The translations under genes and the position numbers were made by a program. A model generated the notes under the pieces. It did not search any database, was not told where the DNA came from, and saw only the letters and a list, made by a program, of their open reading frames with translations. Shown here piece after piece: positions 30,154 to 38,216 of a DNA stretch of 64,000 nt. Within the stretch, counting starts at the first letter, position 1. Each line of letters starts with the position of its first letter. The DNA is taken from contig NZ_QSNT01000002.1 of assembly GCF_009498525.1 (NCBI RefSeq), forward strand, positions 806,001-870,000. Reading direction: 5' to 3'. Origin of the DNA: Rhizobium sp. ICMP 5592 (GTDB lineage: Bacteria > Pseudomonadota > Alphaproteobacteria > Rhizobiales > Rhizobiaceae).

Positions 30154-31239
30154 TCAGAGCTCTTCGAGTATTCTCAGCACCTTCTCGGCGCTGTCGTCCC
30201 AGGAGAAGCGGGCGACATTTTCGTGGCCCCGTTGGCGGAGATCAGCGCGCAACGCCTCATCTCCAGCGATCCGGCGCATGGCTGCGACCAACTCGTCCTG
30301 TTTCCCCGGATCGAAGTAGAGCGCAGCGATGCCCGAGGCTTCGCGCACGGCGGGGATATCGGCCGCAAGCACTGGGCAGCCCTGCGTCATAGCCTCCAGC
30401 GGCGGGATGCCAAAACCCTCATAAAGGCTTGGGAAGACGAAGGCGGTGGCATGGCGTTCGAGCGCGGCGATTTCCGCATCGCTCAGTCGGCCGGGGAAGA
30501 GCATATGTTCGCTGGATTGAGGACCGTCCGATTTGAATACGGTCGGCGCGGTGCCGCCGACGACCACAAGCTTTTGATCGGGATCGCCGAGTGCCTCAAA
30601 AGCGCGGATGGCGAAATCGAGGTTCTTGTTCGGCTTCATCGTGCCGACCAGCAGAAAGAAGCCATTCGTTTTGAGACCCAGGCGCTGGATGATGGTTTCG
30701 TCCGGCTCGATGGCGGCGAAGTGATCGACGGCGTTGTCGACGACATCGATACCGTCTGCGGGAACGCGGAAGACGGAGGCCAGCTCTTGGCGCGAGAAGT
30801 CCGAGACGGTGCCGATCTTCGCGGTGCGGGTCAGGATCGCACCGAGCGCGCCGTGCAGCAGCCGGTAGCTGCGCTTGAACGATTGCGGATGGCGGAAGAT
30901 CGTCACGTCATGGATGATCACGGCTTGCCGGCGATGCAGCAGTGGGCCGCTGCCGCCGAAGCCGATCAGCCGGCCGCCTCGGGAGCGGGCAAGCAGCGCC
31001 GTCTGTTCCCAGAGATGGCCGGGGCCGGAGCCGAAGGCGTCGACGGATATGGCAGAGAGGCCAATATCGACCGGCGCGTTGCGCGGCACGGCCAGCCGCC
31101 AGCTTGCGCCCTTCAGTGCGGCGGGCACGTCGCCGGCGGCGATCTTGCGGTCGAGCGCCAGCGTCAGCTCTCGTGCAAAGCGCTGCACCCCCGACAGAGG
31201 CTGGCCGAGAAAACGCCCGTTGATGGTGATCGACTGCAC
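30154..31239 (-). CDS. Group 1 (GT4-type) glycosyltransferase
   Basis: This 361-residue cytoplasmic glycosyltransferase has the GT-B two-domain layout. The N-terminal domain starts ITINGRFLGQPLSGVQRFAR, a form common in GT4 enzymes of capsule and exopolysaccharide synthesis. The C-terminal donor-binding domain contains FFLLVGTMKPNKNLDFAIRA, and the EX7E-like motif appears in FVFPSLYEGFGIPPLEAM. The donor sugar is not predictable. It faces the flippase-like gene, and the pair may belong to a small surface-sugar locus. Confidence 0.9.
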   Translation of the reverse strand: MQSITINGRFLGQPLSGVQRFARELTLALDRKIAAGDVPAALKGASWRLAVPRNAPVDIGLSAISVDAFGSGPGHLWEQTALLARSRGGRLIGFGGSGPLLHRRQAVIIHDVTIFRHPQSFKRSYRLLHGALGAILTRTAKIGTVSDFSRQELASVFRVPADGIDVVDNAVDHFAAIEPDETIIQRLGLKTNGFFLLVGTMKPNKNLDFAIRAFEALGDPDQKLVVVGGTAPTVFKSDGPQSSEHMLFPGRLSDAEIAALERHATAFVFPSLYEGFGIPPLEAMTQGCPVLAADIPAVREASGIAALYFDPGKQDELVAAMRRIAGDEALRADLRQRGHENVARFSWDDSAEKVLRILEEL

Positions 31240-31318
31240 GCTAATATCCCGATTTTCTAATATCTGGAATAGTTTGCGCCATTTTCTTTAGAGAAGCCTT
31301 AGCCTGGGATAAGAGATT

Positions 31319-31942
31319 TTAGGTAAGCGCATCTTTGCTGCTGATAATGGCGACGCCGCGCGTCCGCATCTCGTTGATCGCCGCTTGAACGCCAGCGGGA
31401 TCGATGCCGCGGCTGGCATCCTCGATGAAGCGGACGGTGACGCCCGGCAGCATCTCCACGGCGTCGAGCGCCGAGAATTTCACGCAATAATCCGTCGCCA
31501 GCCCGCAGAGATCGAGTTCGGTCACGCCCTCGGCGCGCAGCTGCGCGGCAAGGCCGGTCAGCGCCGCCTGATCATTGTCGCGAAAGGCGGAATAGCTGTC
31601 GACATCCGGCTTCTGTCCCTTTTGCTGGATGAAATCGATGCCGTCGACATGGAGGGCAGGGTGAAGCCGGGCGTCCTCGGTATTCTGGACGCAATGGTCC
31701 GGCCACATCATCTGTGGCTTGCCGGAGAGCATGCCCATCTCGAAGGGCTTCTTGCCGGGATGGGCGGAGGCGAAGCTGCCATGGCCGGCCGGGTGCCAAT
31801 CCTGGGAAGCAAGGACCATGTCGTATTTGCCGCTGTCGATGAGCTTGTTGGCGACGGGCACCACCTGATCGCCTTCGGGAACTGGGAGATGGCCGCCGGG
31901 GCAGAAACCGTTCTGGATGTCGATCAGCAGCAATGCTTTCAT
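31319..31942 (-). CDS. pncA: Nicotinamidase PncA
   Basis: PncA hydrolyses nicotinamide to nicotinate for NAD salvage. The ATG at 31942 gives 207 residues, close to E. coli PncA, and the upstream in-frame extension to 32083 overlaps the sugar transporter. The catalytic Asp is in LLIDIQNGFCPGG, the nucleophile Cys in LCGLATDYCVKFSALDA, and the metal-site residues in ASQDWHPAGHGSFAS. The MMWPDHCVQNTEDA segment is also conserved. It follows the FucP-type transporter by about 110 bases, with a strong hairpin between them. Confidence 0.96.
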   Translation of the reverse strand: MKALLLIDIQNGFCPGGHLPVPEGDQVVPVANKLIDSGKYDMVLASQDWHPAGHGSFASAHPGKKPFEMGMLSGKPQMMWPDHCVQNTEDARLHPALHVDGIDFIQQKGQKPDVDSYSAFRDNDQAALTGLAAQLRAEGVTELDLCGLATDYCVKFSALDAVEMLPGVTVRFIEDASRGIDPAGVQAAINEMRTRGVAIISSKDALT

Positions 31943-32007
31943 GAGGCCTGTCCTTCCGCTTCTGTTGCACTGCACGATGCCAAGCGTTGCGCTGCGGATC
32001 AAGCCTT

Positions 32008-32040
32008 TTGCGCCGCGCCTGACGATCAGGCGCGGCGCAA
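32008..32040. other. Perfect 15-bp stem-loop between the sugar transporter and pncA
   Basis: TTGCGCCGCGCCTGA pairs perfectly with TCAGGCGCGGCGCAA around CGA. It lies 14 bases after the transporter stop and 65 before pncA. It lacks a T-run on the minus strand, so it may be an mRNA-stabilising 3' hairpin or weak terminator. Confidence 0.55.
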
Positions 32041-32054
32041 TGGTTTTCGAAGGC

Positions 32055-33338
32055 TTACGAGGGCTTGTGACCCTTGAGGCCATAGAAGGCGATGTAGGCG
32101 TAGCAGACGATCGGCATCAGGAAGGCGAGGTGGATGCCGATAGTGTCGGCAAGTCCGCCCTGGATCATCGGCAGGATCGCGCCGCCGACGATGGCGAGGC
32201 ACAGGATGCCGGAGCCCTGGCTGGTATATTTGCCGAGGCCATGCAGCGCCAGGCTGAAGATCGTCGGGAACATGATCGAGTTGAACAGGCCGATCGCCAG
32301 CACCGACCACATGGCGACATGGCCGGTTGTGAGCACAGTCACCAGAAGCAGAATGGCGACGATGATGGCATTGAAGGCCAGCGCCTTGCCGTCGTCGACA
32401 TGACGCATCACCAGCGAGCCGATGAAGCGGCCGATCATGGCGCCACCCCAGAAATAAGACACGTAATGCGCGGCTTCGGCCTCGGAGAAATGCGCGATGT
32501 CCGGCTGGCTGAGGAAGTTGACGAGGAAGCTGCCGATGCTGACTTCAGCGCCGACATAGAGGAAGATACCGACAGCACCGAGAACGAGATGGCGATACTG
32601 CCAGGCCGAGCCTCCGCCGCGCATGGGCTCGATGGTTTCCTCGTCCTCGACATCCGGCAGTTTGAGAGCCGCGAAGATGGCGGCAAGCAGCAGGAAGGCT
32701 GCACCGAGCATCAGATAGGGAAGCTTCACCGCGCCGGCTTCAGCAAGCCTGATGGCATCGAGCTGTTCCGGCGTTGCGTTGGTGGCAGCGACCGTTGCGG
32801 CCGAGAGGATCAGCATGGCGCCGAAGATCGGGGCGATGGTGGTGCCGAGCGAATTGAAGGCCTGGGTCAGGTTCAGGCGGCTGGCGGCGGTATCCGGCGG
32901 GCCGAGCACGGTAACGTAGGGATTGGCCGCGACCTGCAGGATGGTGACGCCGGCGGCGAGCACGAAGAGAGCGCCCAGGAAGAGAGCGTAGACGCGATAG
33001 CTGGCGGCCGGGATGAACAGCGCGCAGCCGATGGCGGCAATGACGAGGCCGACGACGATGCCCCATTTATAGCTGATGCGCTTCACCAGTGCGCCGGCGG
33101 GCAGCGACACGATGAAATAGGCGCCGAAGAAGCAGAGCTGGATCAGCATCGACTGGGTGTAGTTGAGCTGGAAGACGCTTTTCAGGTGCGGCACCAGAAT
33201 GTCGTTCAGGCAGGTGATGAAGCCCCACATGAAAAAGAGTGAGGTGAGCGCGATAAGCGCGAATTGATAATTACCCTGGCCCTGGTGCGCGGAAGCGCGA
33301 CCGCCGGCGGGCGCAGAGCTTGTTGCTATGCCAGCCAT
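32055..33338 (-). CDS. FucP/GluP-type sugar:H+ symporter (MFS)
   Basis: This is a 427-residue inner-membrane carrier of the fucose/glucose-galactose branch of the MFS. It has 12 predicted helices. Helix 1 reads [20 protein letters not shown], ending in the conserved [10 protein letters not shown] loop, and [21 protein letters not shown] follows; both are hallmarks of FucP/Glu[15 protein letters not shown] in helix 4 and [20 protein letters not shown] in the second half also fit. It probably imports fucose, glucose, galactose or a related sugar. No sugar catabolic gene is adjacent except pncA downstream. Confidence 0.92.
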   Translation of the reverse strand: MAGIATSSAPAGGRASAHQGQGNYQFALIALTSLFFMWGFITCLNDILVPHLKSVFQLNYTQSMLIQLCFFGAYFIVSLPAGALVKRISYKWGIVVGLVIAAIGCALFIPAASYRVYALFLGALFVLAAGVTILQVAANPYVTVLGPPDTAASRLNLTQAFNSLGTTIAPIFGAMLILSAATVAATNATPEQLDAIRLAEAGAVKLPYLMLGAAFLLLAAIFAALKLPDVEDEETIEPMRGGGSAWQYRHLVLGAVGIFLYVGAEVSIGSFLVNFLSQPDIAHFSEAEAAHYVSYFWGGAMIGRFIGSLVMRHVDDGKALAFNAIIVAILLLVTVLTTGHVAMWSVLAIGLFNSIMFPTIFSLALHGLGKYTSQGSGILCLAIVGGAILPMIQGGLADTIGIHLAFLMPIVCYAYIAFYGLKGHKPS

Positions 33339-33562
33339 TTTTTATCCTCGATTATTGTTTTTGCCAGCTTTCGATTGTCGATCGGGGGGAACCCGGAATG
33401 CGCCGAACGGCAGACTGACAACGGCTTGCCGAAGGGATCGCGGGAGGCACGATCATTCGAAGCCGTTAGATCGATATAATCGATTAGGCCCTGATTGGTA
33501 GCGTACTAGCGATGTGGATTTTGCAATGCAGCAATGTCTGAGGCGGGAGGCTGATAATGCTC

Positions 33563-33847
33563 TCACCACAACTCATAATATAGGTCACGCCAATCCGGAT
33601 TGGCGTTCTCGATGAGATCGATTTTCCACTGACGATACCAGCGCTTCAGAGACTTTTCGCGCTGAATGGCGGCGCTGATATCTGAGTGATCTTCATACCA
33701 AACCAAGCGCGTACAACCATATTTCCAGGCAAAGCCAGGTGTGAGGCCTTCTCGATGTTCGTAAATTCGGCGCTCCAGATCGGAGGTGACGCCGATGTAG
33801 AGCGTGCCGCGTTTCTGATTGGTGACGATGTAGGTATATCCACCCAT
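33563..33847 (-). CDS. GIY-YIG nuclease-domain protein
   Basis: This small protein (94 residues from the ATG at 33847) is a single GIY-YIG domain of the YhbQ/UPF0213-like kind. It shows YTYIVTNQKRGTLYIGVTSD (the GIY...YIG pair in the form TYI...YIG), the conserved Arg in LERRIYEHRE, and the C-terminal KYGCTRLVWYE and AIQREKSLKRW segments. Such proteins are common in alphaproteobacteria, often in many copies, and their role is unclear. The longest in-frame ORF starts at 33943, inside one arm of a palindromic repeat pair, so the repeat may have supplied or replaced its 5' region. Confidence 0.88.
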   Translation of the reverse strand: MGGYTYIVTNQKRGTLYIGVTSDLERRIYEHREGLTPGFAWKYGCTRLVWYEDHSDISAAIQREKSLKRWYRQWKIDLIENANPDWRDLYYELW

Positions 33848-33930
33848 ACGTGTATGATGCTGGTGGGAATGACAGCCGTCAAGAGCCGGAAAATGGGCAC
33901 CGCACTCGCATTTGCCACCGTGGCCTATCA

Positions 33931-33967
33931 CACACTCCGTCATCCTCGGGCTTGACCCGAGGATCCA
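33931..33967. repeat. Left copy of a 37-bp inverted-repeat pair
   Basis: This copy contains CCGTCATCCTCGGGCTTGAC then CCGAGGATCCA, itself an internal palindrome (ATCCTCGGG with CCCGAGGAT). It matches the reverse complement of 34091-34127 at 36 of 37 positions. This repeat type is widespread in alphaproteobacterial spacers. Confidence 0.85.
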
Positions 33968-34090
33968 CGCCCAAGCCTCGCGGCTTGTAAAACGGTACCC
34001 CCGCCAGATGCCTTGCTGCCAAAACCATAGCTAGCGCTCTTCTTCTGCCGTCCAAAGCGAAGTCAAACGCTGTGCCGAAATGCTTGTGCC

Positions 34091-34127
34091 TGGATCCTCG
34101 GGTCAAGCCCGAGGATGACGGAATGTG
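34091..34127. repeat. Right copy of a 37-bp inverted-repeat pair
   Basis: TGGATCCTCGGGTCAAGCCC followed by GAGGATGACGGAATGTG is the inverted partner of 33931-33967, with one mismatch. The 123 bases between the copies have no ORF. The whole 197-base unit looks like a REP doublet or a MITE-like element and fills most of the spacer 33848-34224. Confidence 0.85.
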
Positions 34128-34192
34128 TGGGGAGCGCGGAAGCACACGGAGAATTCAGCGCGCGTTCTCCGTTATTGGTTGAGCCGTTCGAC

Positions 34193-34213
34193 CCTCTGGT
34201 CCCTAACCAGAGG
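34193..34213 (-). terminator. Possible hairpin terminator after uvrD
   Basis: CCTCTGGT pairs with ACCAGAGG around five bases, 12 bases beyond the uvrD stop. No T-run follows, so the call is weak. Confidence 0.4.
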
Positions 34214-34224
34214 AGCTACATCAC

Positions 34225-36696
34225 TCACACCCGCTCCACAAACCCATCCAACACTCGCTTCTGTCCCGCCCGATCGAATTCGATCGTTAGCTTGTTGCCC
34301 TCGACGCCGGAGACATTGCCGTTGCCGAACTTGATGTGGAACACGCGATCGCCGACGAAGAATTTTGAGGGTTCGGAGGAGGTGGATTTGGCGATGAGTT
34401 CGCCGTCGATGGTGCGGGTTTTGGGGCCGCTTTCACCGTAGCCGATGCGCTCGACGGCGTGGCCGGAGCGGGAGCCCCAGTTGTCGCGGGTGGCGTCGGT
34501 CTTGTTGGCCTGGGCGCGCTTCCAGCCGGGGGTGGAATAGGAGTTGGCGAAGGGCTCGGCCTTATCGAAGCGCGACTGGCCATAGCCGCCGCGGCCGTAA
34601 CCGCCGTAGGATTGCTCGACTTCGGCGACTTCGACATGGGTGATCGGCAGTTCGTCGAGGAAGCGGGAGGGGATGGTCGATTGCCAGAGGCCGTGGATGC
34701 GGCGGTTGGAGACGAACCAGATGTGGCAGCGACGCTTGGCGCGGGTGAGGCCGACATAGGCGAGGCGGCGTTCTTCCTCCAGTCCGGCGCGGCCGCTTTC
34801 GTCGAGCGAGCGCTGGTGCGGGAACAGGCCTTCCTCCCAGCCGGGCAGGAAAACGGTTTCGAATTCCAGTCCCTTGGCGGAGTGCAGCGTCATGATCGAG
34901 ACGGCGTCGAGATTTTCGTTCTGCTCGACGTCCATGACAAGGGCGACATGCTCGAGGAAGCCGCGCATAGATTCGAAGCTGTCCATCGAGCGGATGAGTT
35001 CCTTCAGGTTTTCCAGCCGTCCGGGTGCTTCCGCCGATTTGTCGTTCTTCCACATGTCGGTATAGCCGGACTCTTCGAGGATCTGTTCGGCGAGTTCGGT
35101 GTGCGGGGTGTTTTCCAGCAGGCCCTGCCAGCGGCGGAAGGATTGCACGACGTCGAAAAGCGCCTTGCGCGGCTTCGGCTTCATTTCGTCCGTCTCGATG
35201 ATGTCGGCTGATGCCGCCAGCATCGGGATGTCACGGACTCGGGCGTAGTCGTGCAGCGCGCGCACGGTGGTGTCGCCGAGCCCGCGCTTCGGCGTGTTGA
35301 CGATGCGCTCGAAGGCGAGATCGTCGGCAGGCTGGCAGACCAGGCGGAAATAGGCCATGGCGTCGCGGATTTCGAGGCGCTCGTAAAAGCGCGGGCCGCC
35401 GACGACGCGGTAGTTGAGGCCGAGCGTGACGAAGCGATCTTCGAATTCGCGCATCTGGAAGGAGGCGCGCACCAGGATCGCCATGTCGTTCAGCTTGTGC
35501 TGATTGCGCTGGAGCTGTTCGATTTCCTCGCCGATGGCGCGGGCTTCTTCCTCGGAATCCCAGGAGGCGTGCACCTGCACCTTGATGTCCTCGGGGTCGG
35601 AGCGGTCGGTGAACAGCGTCTTGCCGAGCCGGCCCTCATTATGGGCGATCAGATGCGCGGCGGCGCCGAGAATATGTTCGGTGGAGCGATAGTTGCGCTC
35701 CAGCTTGATAACCTTGGCACCGGGAAAATCCTTCTCGAAGCGCAGGATATTGTCCACTTCCGCGCCGCGCCAGCCATAGATCGACTGGTCGTCGTCGCCG
35801 ACGCAGCAGACATTCTGCAGCTCGCCCTTCGGCCGCTGCGCGAGCAGTCGCAGCCACATATATTGCGCCGTGTTGGTGTCCTGATACTCGTCGACAAGGA
35901 TGTAGCGGAAGCGCTGGTGATAGTCCTTCAGCACATCCGGATTCTGCCGGAACATGTTGATCGGATGCAGCAAAAGGTCGCCGAAGTCGCAGGCGTTCAG
36001 CGTCTTCAGGCGGTTCTGGTAGGCAGCATAGAGTTCGCGGCCCTTGCCGTTGGCAAAGGCGCGGGCGTCGCCCTCGGGAATATCGGCGGGGCTGAGGCCC
36101 TTGTTCTTCCAGCCGTCGATCATCCCGGCGAATTGTTTGGCCGGCCAGCGCTTGTCGTCAATGCCCTCTGCCTGGATCAGTTGCTTGATCAGGCGGATGA
36201 CATCGTCTGTGTCGAGAATGGTGAAGCTCGAGGAGAGGCCGACCAGCTCGGAATGACGGCGCAGCAGCTTGACGCCGATCGAGTGGAAGGTGCCGAGCCA
36301 GGGCATGCCCTCGACGGCACCGCCGACGAGCAGCGCGACACGCTCCTTCATCTCGCGCGCCGCCTTGTTGGTGAAGGTGACGGCAAGGATCTGGCTGGGG
36401 AAGGCACGGTTGGTGGAGAGAATGTGCGCGATGCGGGTCGTCAGCACCCGCGTCTTGCCGGTGCCGGCGCCGGCGAGCACGAGAACCGGCCCGTCCAGCG
36501 TTTCAACCGCTTCCGTCTGTTCCGGGTTGAGGCCCGTGAGATAGTCGGGCCGCCGGCCACCGTCGCGCGCCGCCATGGCGCGGGCCGCAATGCCGCCGCC
36601 TACACTGGCGGGGCTGGGCGCTGGCGCGGGCCGGCGCGGAACCAGGTGTTCCGGCTCCTCGTCGAAGAAGGGAATGTCGTCATGTCCGATGGTCAT
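34225..36696 (-). CDS. uvrD: ATP-dependent DNA helicase UvrD/PcrA
   Basis: UvrD is an SF1A 3'-5' helicase for nucleotide excision and mismatch repair. The ATG at 36696 (MTIGHDDIPFFDEEPEH) gives 823 residues; an extension to 36771 is improbable. Motifs occur in order: Q-motif LNPEQTEAV, Walker A LAGAGTGKTRVL, Ia AVTFTNKAAREMKER, Walker B ILVDEYQDTN, III VGDDDQSIYGWRGA, IV KLERNYRST, V IMTLHSAKGLEFETVFL and VI EERRLAYVGLTRAKRR. The tail contains a Gly/Tyr-rich stretch (SYGGYGRGGYGQSRF) and ends in a Tudor-like SKFFVGDRVFHIKFGNG segment, typical of PcrA/UvrD. Confidence 0.97.
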   Translation of the reverse strand: MTIGHDDIPFFDEEPEHLVPRRPAPAPSPASVGGGIAARAMAARDGGRRPDYLTGLNPEQTEAVETLDGPVLVLAGAGTGKTRVLTTRIAHILSTNRAFPSQILAVTFTNKAAREMKERVALLVGGAVEGMPWLGTFHSIGVKLLRRHSELVGLSSSFTILDTDDVIRLIKQLIQAEGIDDKRWPAKQFAGMIDGWKNKGLSPADIPEGDARAFANGKGRELYAAYQNRLKTLNACDFGDLLLHPINMFRQNPDVLKDYHQRFRYILVDEYQDTNTAQYMWLRLLAQRPKGELQNVCCVGDDDQSIYGWRGAEVDNILRFEKDFPGAKVIKLERNYRSTEHILGAAAHLIAHNEGRLGKTLFTDRSDPEDIKVQVHASWDSEEEARAIGEEIEQLQRNQHKLNDMAILVRASFQMREFEDRFVTLGLNYRVVGGPRFYERLEIRDAMAYFRLVCQPADDLAFERIVNTPKRGLGDTTVRALHDYARVRDIPMLAASADIIETDEMKPKPRKALFDVVQSFRRWQGLLENTPHTELAEQILEESGYTDMWKNDKSAEAPGRLENLKELIRSMDSFESMRGFLEHVALVMDVEQNENLDAVSIMTLHSAKGLEFETVFLPGWEEGLFPHQRSLDESGRAGLEEERRLAYVGLTRAKRRCHIWFVSNRRIHGLWQSTIPSRFLDELPITHVEVAEVEQSYGGYGRGGYGQSRFDKAEPFANSYSTPGWKRAQANKTDATRDNWGSRSGHAVERIGYGESGPKTRTIDGELIAKSTSSEPSKFFVGDRVFHIKFGNGNVSGVEGNKLTIEFDRAGQKRVLDGFVERV

Positions 36697-37058
36697 GCGG
36701 CTCAATGTAATGATTCTGCCCTGAAAGGCAAAAGAAACGGCCCGGAAACAGAACAAAAAGTGCACATTCACAGGTCTGTTGAGGTTATGGAGAGGCTATT
36801 TCCATGCCTGAACCGGGATGTGGCGATGCGAATGAAATGTCTCGTTGTCCCAGCCAAGATTACAACTTTGTCATAATGTGTGGCAAAGCTTGCCGCCTAT
36901 TGTCAAAAAAACGATAGTGCAACAAATCGGGCACAATCCTGCGTTATATCGCCGTTTGCCCGATCCTTGGCCTCAGCAAATGCGCTTGACGTGACGAGGC
37001 CATACCAAACTGACGACGCGATTTCATCGCCTCTGACACACATGAGCCGGAGACGTTT
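36697..37058. other. Divergent spacer between uvrD and the RND efflux operon
   Basis: No gene is visible. The middle part (about 36860-36960) is richer in A and T, as expected for promoters of the two divergent transcripts. I see no clear operator palindrome and no adjacent TetR-type regulator for the efflux operon. Confidence 0.35.
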
Positions 37059-38216
37059 ATGACCGCCTGGAAACAGCTTTCCTTGTCCTTTCTCCTGCTA
37101 GCGGCAGGCATTGTTGCTGTCGTGGCTTTCGTGCCCGGCACGGCAGGATTGCTGCAGGCCGTTGGTGTCCCTGAAGCTGTCGTGGGGACTATTGCGCCTG
37201 GTGAAAGCACCAGGAGTGAGAAGGCAGCGAATGGCGGCGCGCGGCGTGGCGCCGATACGCCGCTGGTGGTGACCGAGGCGGTGGTCGGCGGTGTGGTCAA
37301 TGATCGCCTGAGCGCCATCGGCACCGGCGATGCCATCCGTTCCGTCGTCGTCATGCCGCAGGCAACGGGCACGATCCGTGAGATCCTCATCAAGTCCGGC
37401 GATCATGTAAAGCAGGGGCAGGTGCTGGCCCGCCTCGACGATGACGAGCAGATCATCGCGCGCGGCCAGGCACAGGTGGCGTTGAAGAGCGCAGTCGAGA
37501 AGTCGCAGCTCTATCACACCATCAAATCCAGCGTGTCGCGCATGGATGTCTTCGACTCCGAGATCGCCGAGCAGGGCGCACGGCTGGCGCTGCAATCGGC
37601 CGAGCTGGCGCTTTCACGCCGGAATATCGTCGCACCGATCGACGGCATCGTCGGTATCGTTCCCGTCGTTATCGGCGACAACGTCACGACGACGACCAAC
37701 ATCGTCACGCTCGACGATCGCTCGGAAATCCTGGTGGACTACTGGGTACCGGAGCGTTTCGCCAATACGGTCAAGGTCGATCAACCGGTCGAGGCAACGT
37801 CGGTGGCCCGGCCCGGACGGCTGTTCTCCGGCGTGGTCGAGGCGGTCGACAACCGTGTCGACGGCGCTAGCCGGACCTTGCGGATCCGCGCCCGTATTAA
37901 CAATGCCACGGACGAGCTGCGCGCCGGCATGTCCTTCAATGTCGGCATGCGCTTTGCCGGCGAAACCTATCCCTCCGTCGATCCGTTGTCGGTACAGTGG
38001 GACGGCGAGGGATCCTATGTCTGGCGTGTCATTGACGGCAAGTCCTCCAAGGTGCGTGCCAGTGTCGTGCAGCGCAATCCGGATGCGGTGCTGGTCCAGG
38101 CCAATCTCAAGGACGGCGACCGGATCGTCACCGAGGGGTTGCAGCGCGTGACCGAGGGCGGCGCAGTGCGCTTTGCCCGCGAGGTCGCCGAGGCCACGGA
38201 GGCCGTCACGCAATGA
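37059..38216 (+). CDS. RND efflux periplasmic adaptor (membrane fusion protein)
   Basis: This 385-residue protein links an RND pump to an outer-membrane channel in the periplasm. It begins with one hydrophobic export segment (LSLSFLLLAAGIVAVVAFV). The split lipoyl/biotinyl domain is seen in GTIREILIKSGDHVKQGQVLARLDDDEQ and the second half ALSRRNIVAPIDGIVGIVPV, joined by a short coiled coil. The beta-barrel part follows (DYWVPERFANTVKVDQPVEA). Its stop overlaps the pump start by four bases. No outer-membrane factor gene is present, so the pump must borrow one such as a TolC homologue encoded elsewhere. Confidence 0.94.
   Translation: MTAWKQLSLSFLLLAAGIVAVVAFVPGTAGLLQAVGVPEAVVGTIAPGESTRSEKAANGGARRGADTPLVVTEAVVGGVVNDRLSAIGTGDAIRSVVVMPQATGTIREILIKSGDHVKQGQVLARLDDDEQIIARGQAQVALKSAVEKSQLYHTIKSSVSRMDVFDSEIAEQGARLALQSAELALSRRNIVAPIDGIVGIVPVVIGDNVTTTTNIVTLDDRSEILVDYWVPERFANTVKVDQPVEATSVARPGRLFSGVVEAVDNRVDGASRTLRIRARINNATDELRAGMSFNVGMRFAGETYPSVDPLSVQWDGEGSYVWRVIDGKSSKVRASVVQRNPDAVLVQANLKDGDRIVTEGLQRVTEGGAVRFAREVAEATEAVTQ

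Noticed and set aside
34185..34230. tRNA-like fragment after uvrD (GATGTAGCTC...CTGGTTAG on the minus strand)
   Set aside because: It resembles a tRNA D-arm, but no acceptor stem, anticodon arm with T33 or T-arm can be folded. Treated as a simple hairpin.
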